64,000 nucleotides of DNA. Source: Calidifontibacillus oryziterrae (GTDB lineage Bacteria; Bacillota; Bacilli; Bacillales; Bacillaceae_J). Of the stretch, positions 1 through 9,197 are shown one piece after another. The notes under the pieces were generated by a model. That model did not search any database. It worked only from the letters and a program-made list of their open reading frames with translations, and was not told the DNA's origin. The number at the start of each line of letters is the position of its first letter. Position 1 is the first letter of the stretch. The DNA is taken from positions 1-64,000 of the forward strand of contig NZ_ANOK01000007.1 in assembly GCF_000331575.1 (NCBI RefSeq). The letters run 5' to 3'. Position numbers and translations under genes: made by a program.

Positions 1-2052
<2,052 letters not shown>

Positions 2053-2627
2053 TCATCTAGTTGGGATTTAATACTTTGCAACTCTGTTAAAATCTGTTGT
2101 AATATTTTGTCGCCCATGGCTATCCACCCTTATTAGTTTTATTGTTTTTATTTGTTAGCAATTCAAATGTTCTTCGTAAGTGCTCGATATCTTTGCGGCT
2201 CATGTTTTTCCATTTTTCGATGTCAAAGAAGCCGATGTCGTCGATTTGATATTCATTAAGCAACTTATTAATCTCAGATAGCTGATTAAAATCTTCGTGA
2301 GAATAAGGTATTGATTGCTTTGGGTTGTCCGTTCTACCAAGTATATAGTCTGTTGTTGTACTAAATATTTCAGCAATCTTATTTATTGCATCAGCAGGCG
2401 GGATTTTTGTTCCATTTTCATAAGCAGTATAAGTTACTCTTGCAATTCCTATTAAATTTGCAACATATTCTTGAGTATATTTACTGTTTTCCTTTTTCTT
2501 TTCATCACGTAGTTGTTTTATTCTCTTAGCTAAAATATCCATTATCATCAGCTCGTTTCTATGCTACCTTATTCTAATTATAATGTTACCGAAAGAAACT
2601 TTGTATAAATGTTACTAATAGGATAAA
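2053..2627. repeat. 575-bp direct repeat, copy 1 (joined to 23S)
   Basis: Nearly base-for-base identical to 4933-5507, at a constant offset of 2880. The only difference seen is one base near the right end (2619 versus 5499). It contains a complete Xre-type gene plus the first ~20 codons of the next gene. The left edge abuts truncated 23S rRNA. The right edge abuts a truncated dispersed repeat in the 23S-5S spacer. Near-identity implies a very recent duplication or an assembly artefact. Confidence 0.9.
2120..2548 (-). CDS. Xre-family HTH transcriptional regulator, copy 1
   Basis: A 142-aa protein identical in sequence to the one at 5000-5428. Residues ~7-70 form a Cro/C1-type helix-turn-helix domain: the segment YTQEYVANLIGIARVTYTAY holds the recognition helix, followed by NKIAEIFSTTTDYILGR, typical of Xre/SinR-like repressors. 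The C-terminal half is hydrophilic and has no recognised domain. It starts two codons before a second Met, so the start could be either. This copy keeps its own upstream region with two TGTTAC motifs but lies inside the broken rRNA operon, on the strand opposite to rRNA transcription. Its partner gene is cut to 21 codons here. The function, probably autorepression and control of the neighbouring cassette, is inferred. Confidence 0.85.
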   Translation of the reverse strand: MIMDILAKRIKQLRDEKKKENSKYTQEYVANLIGIARVTYTAYENGTKIPPADAINKIAEIFSTTTDYILGRTDNPKQSIPYSHEDFNQLSEINKLLNEYQIDDIGFFDIEKWKNMSRKDIEHLRRTFELLTNKNNKTNKGG

Positions 2628-2728
2628 AGATAAAGGAAACAAGACGAACAAAGTGAGTCAATGTTGACTTATCGTAGGGAGATGAGCGAAGTTTAGAAGT
2701 CGCTGGGAGCTGAAGCTGGACAAAAAAA
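2628..2728. repeat. truncated dispersed repeat in 23S-5S spacer
   Basis: The segment from GATAAAGGAAAC to GCTGGGAGCTGAAGCTGGA is about 80% similar to the reverse complement of 43785-43880. The copy at 43.8 kb extends further to an inverted partner, but here that half is missing and replaced exactly at the duplication boundary. This places one rearrangement breakpoint inside a dispersed repeat. Confidence 0.65.
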
Positions 2729-2919
2729 CGCAGTAGATATGAATGACTGTTATCTAGTTTTGAAGGAACAAACTTCAAGTAAATAGTAATGACGAATCAG
2801 GACAAGAAAGACAAGGCGACGAGCTTACGAGGAGCGGAGTGTACGTTTAAAGGGTACAACATGAGCACCACAGGAAGCGAAGTCAACGTAGTATTTCGCC
2901 GTTTATCATTTGTCAGATG

Positions 2920-3036
<117 letters not shown>

Positions 3037-3047
3037 ATAAATCTTAT

Positions 3048-3122
3048 TCCACAGTAGCTCAGTGGTAGAGCTATCGGCTGTTAACCGATCGGTCGCAGGT
3101 TCGAATCCTGCCTGTGGAGCCA
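3048..3122 (+). tRNA. tRNA-Asn (GTT)
   Basis: Cloverleaf with acceptor TCCACAG/CTGTGGA, anticodon GTT in the loop CTGTTAA, T-arm GGTTCGAATCC and an encoded CCA. First tRNA of the rrn-linked array. Confidence 0.96.
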
Positions 3123-3124
3123 AT

Positions 3125-3197
3125 GCTTCCATAGCTCAGCAGGTAGAGCACTTCCATGGTAAGGAAGAGGTCACCGGTTCGAGCCCGGTTGGAAGCT
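3125..3197 (+). tRNA. tRNA-Thr (GGT)
   Basis: Acceptor GCTTCCA/TGGAAGC, anticodon loop ATGGTAA (GGT), T-arm GGTTCGAGCCC. CCA is not encoded. It is the last tRNA before the accessory cassette that interrupts the array. Confidence 0.95.
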
Positions 3198-3450
3198 TAT
3201 TTAAATAATATAGATATATCAAGGGTTTCTCGATACTAGGGGAAGTCTTTTTTATTTGATTGGAATATTCGGGAGACTAAACAGGAGACCGATTTTAAAT
3301 TTCAATTATATGTATTTTTGCATTTTGCTAGATTCTCTATTAAAGCGGAATGATCGACGATCAGGTAATTCTATATTAGAATCTAATGCATAAAGCCGTT
3401 AATGTTTGTTGATTTTTTAAGTTCCTCGATTTCATATGAAAAAATAAAAA
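3198..3450. other. intergenic, no gene recognised
   Basis: AT-rich DNA between tRNA-Thr and the cassette. No convincing ORF with a ribosome site was found, and no copy of the tRNA-Thr 3' end that would mark an attachment site. The stretch GGGAGACTAAACAGGAGACC at 3271-3290 stands out as purine-rich but was not explained. Confidence 0.5.
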
Positions 3451-3476
3451 ACACACACCAACATGGATGTGTGTCC
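3451..3476 (-). terminator. hairpin terminator of HsdR_N-like gene
   Basis: ACACACA...TGTGTGT stem around CCAACATGGA. On the minus strand it is followed by a T-rich tract (plus-strand AAAAAATAAAAAA). A near-copy lies at 4600-4627, so the gene between them is bracketed by twin terminators. Confidence 0.7.
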
Positions 3477-3486
3477 TTGTAGTTAC

Positions 3487-4566
3487 CTATAAAAATGATT
3501 TTGCTACTGCTAGTAATTTATCTTTATAATTCATTAAGTCAGAGACTTGATCAATATTAACGACCGTACGATGTTCATCATTAAACTGGATATATTTGTT
3601 TTTGCTATTTAATCCAAGGCGGCATACCCATTTTCTAATACTGTCATCTAAAAGTACATTAAAGTAGCTTTGATTATCACGGTAGAAGACTCTTTCTGGT
3701 TCCACAGTTTCTTTTAATAGGAGTTTAACAGTTACATAGCCTTCAAGTTCTTCTTCTGTTGTGACTATGATTGGAGTATTTTCCGTTTCACTTTCCAGTT
3801 TTCCTTCTTGTATTTCATTTTTTGAATCAGTTGAAACTGCAGGTTCTGCTTCTGAATCATTTAAGGCTGCTTTCAACTTGTCGCTAACTAAATCATTAAT
3901 GAATTGTTTAAGTGATTTTTTTACTACTGGTGTGAATTTCTCTATGACGTTCCGCGTCTTTTTACCAGGGTAAATATCCGCAATAATAAAAGAAATAAAG
4001 TCATCTGATGGGTTATCCCATTGTTTAGAAAGAAACTGTTTAATTTCACCAGTGTATTTAAGTTCTGAAGCTGTTGTTAAAATATTTTCGACGTCAAATC
4101 CACCTTTTCTAAATTTAGCTAATTCTATTATTTGTGTATCTCTTATGTCTGAGAGATTAAACTCAAAAAATGGTGCGGCATCCATTTTGTTTTGTTCATC
4201 CAAATCGGTGTAAAATCGGTATACGAGCCCGTTGGTTAGTATAGCGAATTTAGCGGTAGTTGTTCCAAAGTATCTAAATAATTGAGAGTCATGTTTTTCA
4301 AGCTGTTCGTTAATTGCTTTAGCTTCAACCAAAATGATTGGTTTACCATTTTGTAATATGGCATAGTCCACTTTTTCACCTTTTTTTATGCCAACATCAG
4401 CAACATATTCTGGAAGAAACTCCTCTGGATTAAAGACATCGTAACCTAGTACTTGGAAAAATGGCATGATTAAAGACGTTTTTGTTGCTTCTTCTGTACT
4501 AATATTACTCTTCACATTTTGAATTCGCCTCGAGATGCCCCTGATCTGATCGATAAAGTTTTCCAT
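3487..4566 (-). CDS. HsdR N-terminal-domain (type I restriction-like) protein
   Basis: A 359-aa protein. Residues ~10-150 resemble the type I restriction enzyme R-subunit N-terminal nuclease fold: KTSLIMPFFQVLGYDVFNPEE, then KVDYAILQNGKPIILVEAKA, which supplies the D...ExK residues of a PD-(D/E)xK site. There is no helicase/translocase part, so it is not a complete HsdR, and no hsdM or hsdS is nearby. The acidic middle (~240-270) looks like a linker, and the C-terminal ~90 residues (FNVLLDDSIRKWVCRLGLNS) form a second module often seen in such stand-alone proteins. The start Met was chosen because GGAG lies 8 nt upstream. It lies in an accessory cassette inside a tRNA array, consistent with a mobile or defence origin. 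Function is inferred only. Confidence 0.8.
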   Translation of the reverse strand: MENFIDQIRGISRRIQNVKSNISTEEATKTSLIMPFFQVLGYDVFNPEEFLPEYVADVGIKKGEKVDYAILQNGKPIILVEAKAINEQLEKHDSQLFRYFGTTTAKFAILTNGLVYRFYTDLDEQNKMDAAPFFEFNLSDIRDTQIIELAKFRKGGFDVENILTTASELKYTGEIKQFLSKQWDNPSDDFISFIIADIYPGKKTRNVIEKFTPVVKKSLKQFINDLVSDKLKAALNDSEAEPAVSTDSKNEIQEGKLESETENTPIIVTTEEELEGYVTVKLLLKETVEPERVFYRDNQSYFNVLLDDSIRKWVCRLGLNSKNKYIQFNDEHRTVVNIDQVSDLMNYKDKLLAVAKSFL

Positions 4567-4599
4567 TTTAACAGCTCCAATCATTAATTAATAAAAAAG

Positions 4600-4627
4600 A
4601 CACACTCCAACATTGGATGTGTGTCTG
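4600..4627 (-). terminator. hairpin terminator of regulator/coiled-coil genes
   Basis: GACACAC...GTGTGTC stem around TCCAACATTGGA with plus-strand A-tract at 4594-4599, read as a U-tract on the minus strand. Almost the same sequence as the hairpin at 3451-3476. Confidence 0.65.
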
Positions 4628-4636
4628 GTTGTATAT

Positions 4637-4717
4637 CTATTTGTTGTCTTTTTCCTTCGTTAGTAAATCGAATGTTTTTCGTAAGTACTCGATATCTTCG
4701 TTGCTTATGTTTTTCCG
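4637..4717 (-). pseudogene. remnant of a third Xre-gene 3' end
   Basis: Minus-strand reading gives RKNISNEDIEYLRKTFDLLT followed by KEKDNK and a stop. It parallels the last ~28 residues of the Xre proteins at 2120 and 5000 (WKNMSRKDIEHLRRTFELLT). No start or HTH remains. It shows that a diverged copy of the regulator once sat here, downstream of the coiled-coil gene, and that the locus has repeatedly duplicated or recombined. Confidence 0.7.
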
Positions 4718-4724
4718 TTACTTA

Positions 4725-4997
4725 TTACTTAATTCGTTTTAAGTCACGAAGCTCTGTTTCTTGCTCAAGAGATCGCATAGCTAGTGATTCAAGAATTTTA
4801 TCTTGACGTTCTTGACCTTCTTTCAACGATAGTAGTTCACCTTTTATTTTATGAACATCCATGGAAAGGTTTACTAATTTTGCGTCTGTTTCTTCTTGTC
4901 GATCACGTATTGTTTTTGTTATTTGGGTGTTTTCATCTAGTTGGGATTTAATACTTTGCAACTCTGTTAAAATCTGTTGTAATATTTTGTCGCCCAT
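4725..4997 (-). CDS. small coiled-coil protein
   Basis: A 90-aa, highly charged protein. Heptad-like spacing runs from ILQQILTELQSIKSQLDENT through LVNLSMDVHKIKGELLSLKEG to LESLAMRSLEQETELRDLK, so nearly the whole protein is predicted coiled coil with no membrane segment. It is two nucleotides downstream of the Xre gene, with GGTGG before the ATG, and is probably cotranscribed. Similar short coiled-coil proteins beside Xre regulators occur in Bacillus mobile elements, but no function is known to me. Confidence 0.8.
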   Translation of the reverse strand: MGDKILQQILTELQSIKSQLDENTQITKTIRDRQEETDAKLVNLSMDVHKIKGELLSLKEGQERQDKILESLAMRSLEQETELRDLKRIK

Positions 4998-5507
4998 GGC
5001 TATCCACCCTTATTAGTTTTATTGTTTTTATTTGTTAGCAATTCAAATGTTCTTCGTAAGTGCTCGATATCTTTGCGGCTCATGTTTTTCCATTTTTCGA
5101 TGTCAAAGAAGCCGATGTCGTCGATTTGATATTCATTAAGCAACTTATTAATCTCAGATAGCTGATTAAAATCTTCGTGAGAATAAGGTATTGATTGCTT
5201 TGGGTTGTCCGTTCTACCAAGTATATAGTCTGTTGTTGTACTAAATATTTCAGCAATCTTATTTATTGCATCAGCAGGCGGGATTTTTGTTCCATTTTCA
5301 TAAGCAGTATAAGTTACTCTTGCAATTCCTATTAAATTTGCAACATATTCTTGAGTATATTTACTGTTTTCCTTTTTCTTTTCATCACGTAGTTGTTTTA
5401 TTCTCTTAGCTAAAATATCCATTATCATCAGCTCGTTTCTATGCTACCTTATTCTAATTATAATGTTACCGAAAGAAACTTTGTATAAATGTTACTAAAA
5501 GGATAAA
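4933..5507. repeat. 575-bp direct repeat, copy 2 (intact context)
   Basis: The likely parental copy. Here the coiled-coil gene is full length and the upstream region continues into unique DNA. It matches 2053-2627. Confidence 0.9.
5000..5428 (-). CDS. Xre-family HTH transcriptional regulator, copy 2
   Basis: 142 aa, identical to the product of 2120-2548. N-terminal Cro/C1-type HTH (~7-70) and a hydrophilic C-terminal part ending NNKTNKGG. It heads a minus-strand unit with the coiled-coil gene. Upstream, a candidate -10 (TATAAT on the minus strand, 5457-5462) is flanked by repeated TGTTAC motifs that could be its operator. It is not a recognised phage repressor family member by eye. Role as regulator of the cassette is inferred from the fold and its position. 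Confidence 0.88.
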   Translation of the reverse strand: MIMDILAKRIKQLRDEKKKENSKYTQEYVANLIGIARVTYTAYENGTKIPPADAINKIAEIFSTTTDYILGRTDNPKQSIPYSHEDFNQLSEINKLLNEYQIDDIGFFDIEKWKNMSRKDIEHLRRTFELLTNKNNKTNKGG

Positions 5508-5556
5508 CAAAATGTTATCATGTCACTTAAAGGAACTAATAATTGTATAATGTTAC
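5457..5556 (-). promoter_or_regulatory. candidate autoregulatory operator/promoter of Xre gene
   Basis: The motif ATGTTAC (GTAACAT on the coding strand) occurs at 5463-5469, 5490-5496 and 5549-5555, with a related ATGTTAT at 5511. The first two are 27 bp apart, flanking the space expected for RNA polymerase beside the minus-strand -10 TATAAT at 5457-5462. The first two are preserved in the duplicate (2583-2589, 2610-2616). Binding by the Xre protein is inferred. Confidence 0.4.
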
Positions 5557-5749
5557 TTTATAGAACATTAATGAAAAGGATATCTTATAAAAGAAGAGGT
5601 TAACGTTTAGTTTTAACAACCATTTTATAAATCATTTTAAAAACTATAAACTTTGACTTTACAAATATGTTGGAGATTGTATATAATCTATTTTGTCAGC
5701 TTATTCATCTAAGAAATATTAATTATTTACGTGGGAATTAACTATGTTC

Positions 5750-5824
5750 GGCCCGTTGGTCAAGTGGTTAAGACACCGCCCTTTCACGGCGGTAACACGG
5801 GTTCGAATCCCGTACGGGTCACCA
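5750..5824 (+). tRNA. tRNA-Glu (TTC)
   Basis: Starts GGCCCGTTGGTCAAGTGG. Anticodon loop CTTTCAC gives TTC, T-arm GGGTTCGAATCCC, CCA encoded. First tRNA after the cassette. Confidence 0.95.
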
Positions 5825-5843
5825 TTTAATACAATTTCAAATT

Positions 5844-5919
<76 letters not shown>

Positions 5920-5936
5920 TTTTCCCTAAAATATCT

Positions 5937-6021
5937 GGAGGGGTAGCGAAGTGGCTAAACGCGGCGGACTGTAAATCCGCTCCCTGTGGGTTCGGCAGTT
6001 CGAATCTGCCCCCCTCCACCA
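5937..6021 (+). tRNA. tRNA-Tyr (GTA)
   Basis: 85 nt with a long variable arm. Acceptor GGAGGGG/CCCCTCC, anticodon loop CTGTAAA (GTA), encoded CCA. Confidence 0.95.
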
Positions 6022-6050
6022 TTTCAATTAAAACAAAAATACTCAAGTTT

Positions 6051-6125
6051 GCGGAAGTAGTTCAGTGGTAGAACACCACCTTGCCAAGGTGGGGGTCGCG
6101 GGTTCGAATCCCGTCTTCCGCTCCA
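6051..6125 (+). tRNA. tRNA-Gly (GCC)
   Basis: Acceptor GCGGAAG/CTTCCGC, anticodon loop TTGCCAA (GCC), encoded CCA. Confidence 0.95.
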
Positions 6126-6150
6126 AAAGAACTATTTTTGCTAAAAGTTC

Positions 6151-6226
6151 GGGGGCTTAGCTCAGCTGGGAGAGCGCCTGCCTTGCACGCAGGAGGTCAG
6201 CGGTTCGATCCCGCTAGTCTCCACCA
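6151..6226 (+). tRNA. tRNA-Ala (TGC)
   Basis: Acceptor GGGGGCT/AGTCTCC with two G-T pairs, anticodon loop CTTGCAC (TGC), encoded CCA. Last tRNA of the array. Confidence 0.94.
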
Positions 6227-6248
6227 TTTTATATACATATAAATAACT

Positions 6249-6281
6249 AACGTTCAGGACCATGCTCTGAACGTTTTTTGT
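6249..6281 (+). terminator. terminator of rrn-tRNA operon
   Basis: 9-bp stem AACGTTCAG/CTGAACGTT followed by a T-rich run, directly after tRNA-Ala. Confidence 0.85.
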
Positions 6282-6566
6282 TTTTTTCTAACATTAATTC
6301 AAGGTATAGACAACAGTACATATTTGCTTCTATATCTAAAAGAGAGCCTCCCTTGGGTTAATGTATATATATTCAAAATAATGTTGAGTTGAGTCATTCA
6401 ATCTATTGCAGGTAAAATATACCTATAGTAGCTAGAGTAATGTTTAGGGAACTTTGTGGCAATATTTTTTTCATTAAACCAATATGTTAGTTGGTTACGC
6501 AAGAGTTCTTTGAAATCAATGGTTTTTAACAGCAGCTACCACAGGGATTTACAGGGGGGGTACTTA

Positions 6567-7469
6567 ATGAAAAAAAAGATATCGATTATCGGTGTACCAA
6601 TCGATTTAGGTCAAACCAGACGTGGAGTTGACATGGGACCTAGTGCCATTCGATATGCAGGGGTAATTGAAAGATTAAATGAATTAAATTACGACGTTAT
6701 AGACCTTGGGAATATAGAAATTACACGACCTTCACACGGAAAGGAAGTAAAAACTTCAAACTTAAAAAATTTAAAAGAAGTAGTTGAAGTTAGTGGGAAG
6801 CTCACAGAGAAGGTTGAGGGAATTATAAAAGCAAATCGTTTTCCCTTAATATTAGGAGGAGACCATAGCCTTTCAATTGGTTCCTTGGCCGGAATCTCCA
6901 AGTATTATGAAAATTTAGGAGTCATTTGGTATGATGCACATGGTGACCTAAACACGGCTGAATCATCACCATCAGGTAATATTCATGGTATGCCTCTTGC
7001 GATCAGTCTTGGACTAGGTCATTCCGAATTGGTTAACATCGCAGATTATAGTCCAAAAGTAAAACCTGAGAATATTGTAATTATAGGTGCACGTGCATTA
7101 GATAAAGGGGAAAAACAATTAATTCGTAATATGGGTATTCGGGTTTATACAATGCATGAAATAGATAGACTAGGAATGGCAAAAGTTATGGAGGAAACAA
7201 TACAGTATTTATCAAAACGAACAGATGGTGTTCATTTAAGTTTAGATTTAGATGGATTAGACCCAAGCGATGCCCCAGGAGTTGGGACGCCTGTTATTGG
7301 GGGATTAAGCTATCGTGAGAGCCACCTAGCAATGGAGATGCTTGAAGAAGCAAATATCATTACTTCAGCAGAATTTGTAGAAGTAAATCCTATTTTAGAT
7401 GAAAGAAATAAAACAGCTTCTCTTGCAGTTGCATTAATGGGTTCTTTATTTGGTGAAAAAATATTATAA
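6567..7469 (+). CDS. rocF: arginase
   Basis: A 300-aa ureohydrolase that splits L-arginine to ornithine and urea in the cytoplasm, with a binuclear manganese centre. All family signatures are present: GGDHS, DAHGD, the loop SLDLDGLDP and AEFVEVNP. The Met at 6567 is preferred over an upstream one because a strong ribosome site (AGGGGGG) precedes it and homologues start with MKKKISIIGVP. Length equals the Bacillus RocF norm (~297). It is monocistronic here, upstream of the sigW block, a placement seen in several Bacillaceae. No sigma-54 promoter could be seen upstream. Confidence 0.95.
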   Translation: MKKKISIIGVPIDLGQTRRGVDMGPSAIRYAGVIERLNELNYDVIDLGNIEITRPSHGKEVKTSNLKNLKEVVEVSGKLTEKVEGIIKANRFPLILGGDHSLSIGSLAGISKYYENLGVIWYDAHGDLNTAESSPSGNIHGMPLAISLGLGHSELVNIADYSPKVKPENIVIIGARALDKGEKQLIRNMGIRVYTMHEIDRLGMAKVMEETIQYLSKRTDGVHLSLDLDGLDPSDAPGVGTPVIGGLSYRESHLAMEMLEEANIITSAEFVEVNPILDERNKTASLAVALMGSLFGEKIL

Positions 7470-7496
7470 AACAAATGAAAAACAGTAATTGGTATT

Positions 7497-7676
7497 TCAG
7501 TTTCTGCTTTCTTTTTTTAATGATTCATATTCATTTAATAACATATCTAATTCTTGACTAATAAGTATAACTTCTTGTGATTGATAAGAAAAATGTGAAG
7601 AAAGCTTATGCATTTTTTTTCTACATTGTTCAATATTGTAGAGTAATCTATTTTCAGTTTTTTCATGATAATACAC
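7497..7676 (-). CDS. Spo0E-like aspartyl-phosphate phosphatase
   Basis: A 59-aa ORF beginning with GTG, with GGAG about 10 nt upstream. Its core IEQCRKKM...SQEVILISQELDMLLNEY matches the Spo0E family signature: an Arg/Lys-Met helix followed by S-Q-E-L-D-x-L-L-N-x-Y, where the SQELD segment contacts Spo0A. Family members dephosphorylate Spo0A~P and delay sporulation. The gene is convergent with arginase and divergent from sigW. It is short and GTG-initiated, so easily missed by automatic annotation. Confidence 0.85.
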   Translation of the reverse strand: MYYHEKTENRLLYNIEQCRKKMHKLSSHFSYQSQEVILISQELDMLLNEYESLKKESRN

Positions 7677-7789
7677 GTTTGCGTCACTCCTTATACCAAG
7701 AAATTAGCTATTCTATAGTATCATCTATATCCACTAAAATAATTTTTAACCGTATTGGTTCATTTCTTCAGAAAAAGGTATTATGTTTA

Positions 7790-7816
7790 TGAAACCTTTT
7801 TGCATAGTTATCCGTA
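7790..7816 (+). promoter_or_regulatory. SigW-type autoregulatory promoter
   Basis: TGAAAC at 7790-7795 and CGTA at 7813-7816, with 17 nt between. This is the SigW consensus (TGAAAC N16-17 CGTA), located about 40 bp upstream of sigW, as in B. subtilis. Confidence 0.75.
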
Positions 7817-7852
7817 AATTAGGTTAGCCGCAGATGCGGAGGGAAAATAAAA

Positions 7853-8416
7853 ATGGAAACCATAATAAAAAAGAGAATAAAACAAGTGAAAAAAGGCGAT
7901 CAAAATGCATTTGCAGAAATAGTTGAGCTGTTCAAAGATAAAGTATATCAACTTTGCTATCGAATTGTTGGAAATGCACATGACGCAGAGGATTTAGCAC
8001 AGGAAGCGTTTATAAGAGCATATGTTAATATTAATAGCTATGATACGAATCGTAAATTTTCTACGTGGATATTCAGGATTGCAACGAATCTGTCCATTGA
8101 CAGATTGCGAAAGAAAAAGCCTGATTACTTTTTAGATGCAGAGGTTGAGGGAACAGAAGGACTTACCATGTACTCGCAAATTGCTTCCGAGGAACCATTG
8201 CCTGAGGAAAGTGTAGAGAATTTAGAATTTCAACAATGGATTCAGCAAGAAATTAATGAACTGCCTGTCATGTATCGATCGGTAATTGTATTAAAGTATA
8301 TAGAAGAATTATCGTTAAAAGAAATAAGTGAAATTCTTGACCTGCCAATAGGTACTGTTAAAACTCGCATACATCGGGGCCGCGAGGCGCTGAGGAATAG
8401 ATTACGGGAAGTGTAA
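7853..8416 (+). CDS. sigW: ECF sigma factor SigW
   Basis: 187 aa, the same length as B. subtilis SigW. Region 2 (~22-90) contains DAEDLAQEAFIRAYVNINSY and FSTWIFRIATNLSIDRLRKK. Region 4 (~130-187) contains LPVMYRSVIVLKYIEELSLKEI and GTVKTRIHRGREALRNRL. It directs RNA polymerase to envelope-stress and antibiotic-resistance genes. It is followed after 12 nt by its anti-sigma factor and preceded by a SigW-type promoter. The ribosome site is GGAGG in the leader. Confidence 0.95.
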   Translation: METIIKKRIKQVKKGDQNAFAEIVELFKDKVYQLCYRIVGNAHDAEDLAQEAFIRAYVNINSYDTNRKFSTWIFRIATNLSIDRLRKKKPDYFLDAEVEGTEGLTMYSQIASEEPLPEESVENLEFQQWIQQEINELPVMYRSVIVLKYIEELSLKEISEILDLPIGTVKTRIHRGREALRNRLREV

Positions 8417-8428
8417 GGGGTGAGATAA

Positions 8429-9028
8429 ATGAGATGTTCACAAACCTATGTGGAGTTAATGCATAAATACTTAGACGATGAAGCTTCAGATATAGATCAG
8501 CAAAAACTTAAAGAACATTTACTTAGATGCACAGAGTGTCAGCTCCATTTTCAGGAGTTAAAGAAAGCAATAGCATTTGTACAAAGTACTGCAAATATAC
8601 ATGCGCCAGCAAATTTCACTAATAATGTAATGGCTAGGTTGCCTAAAGAGAAGTCGGCAGTAACATATAAAAGATGGTTTAGAAGACATCCAATGCTTGT
8701 GGCAGCAGCTGTTTTTATTTTATTAATGTCCGGAAGTCTGCTGTCAAATTGGAATAACGATAATCAATTGTTAGTTTCGAAGCAGTCTAACCTACAGATA
8801 CAAGATCATACCGTCATCGTTCCTGAGGGTGTAGTAGTAGAAGGTGATGTCATCGTTCGAAACGGTGACCTAAAAATAGAAGGAGAAGTAAGAGGAGATG
8901 TCGTTGTCATTAATGGAGACCAATATCTCGCTTCTGCTGGGCATGTTACCGGTGAAATAGAAGAAATAGATAAAATGTTCGGTTGGATTTGGTATAATAT
9001 GAAGCAACTTATTACAAAGATTATTTAA
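8429..9028 (+). CDS. rsiW: anti-sigma-W factor RsiW
   Basis: A 199-aa single-pass membrane protein. The N-terminal zinc anti-sigma domain has the H-x3-C-x2-C signature (HLLRCTECQ, ~30-38). One transmembrane helix (PMLVAAAVFILLMSGSLLSN, ~89-108) is followed by an extracytoplasmic domain with repeated VEGDVIVRNGD/VRGDVVVINGD strands. It holds SigW inactive until it is cut by site-1 and site-2 proteases under envelope stress. Cotranscribed with sigW. Confidence 0.93.
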   Translation: MRCSQTYVELMHKYLDDEASDIDQQKLKEHLLRCTECQLHFQELKKAIAFVQSTANIHAPANFTNNVMARLPKEKSAVTYKRWFRRHPMLVAAAVFILLMSGSLLSNWNNDNQLLVSKQSNLQIQDHTVIVPEGVVVEGDVIVRNGDLKIEGEVRGDVVVINGDQYLASAGHVTGEIEEIDKMFGWIWYNMKQLITKII

Positions 9029-9043
9029 TAGAATAACGTAGTT

Positions 9044-9080
9044 AAAGCCATCGTCTAATGAGTTGGCTTTCTTTATTTTT
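9044..9080 (+). terminator. terminator after rsiW
   Basis: AAAGCCA/TGGCTTT stem with 13-nt loop followed by CTTTATTTTT. Confidence 0.65.
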
Positions 9081-9197
9081 CTAATTTCTTGAACACCAAA
9101 AAGTGGTTGCAACCCAAAATATGTTATAATAATGTAGTTATAATTAGTGGACGGTAAAATAGAATGTTACGAATAATGTATAGAAGGAAGTGTAAAA

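Noticed and set aside
3198-5749. Integrated element with tRNA attachment site
   Set aside because: No integrase gene and no repeat of a tRNA 3' end was found at the cassette edges, so site-specific integration cannot be claimed.
6420-6566. Sigma-54 promoter for arginase
   Set aside because: TGGCA occurs but no TTGC at the required distance.
7577-7792. 71-codon plus-strand ORF
   Set aside because: Antisense to the Spo0E-like gene and overlapping the sigW promoter region; no ribosome site.
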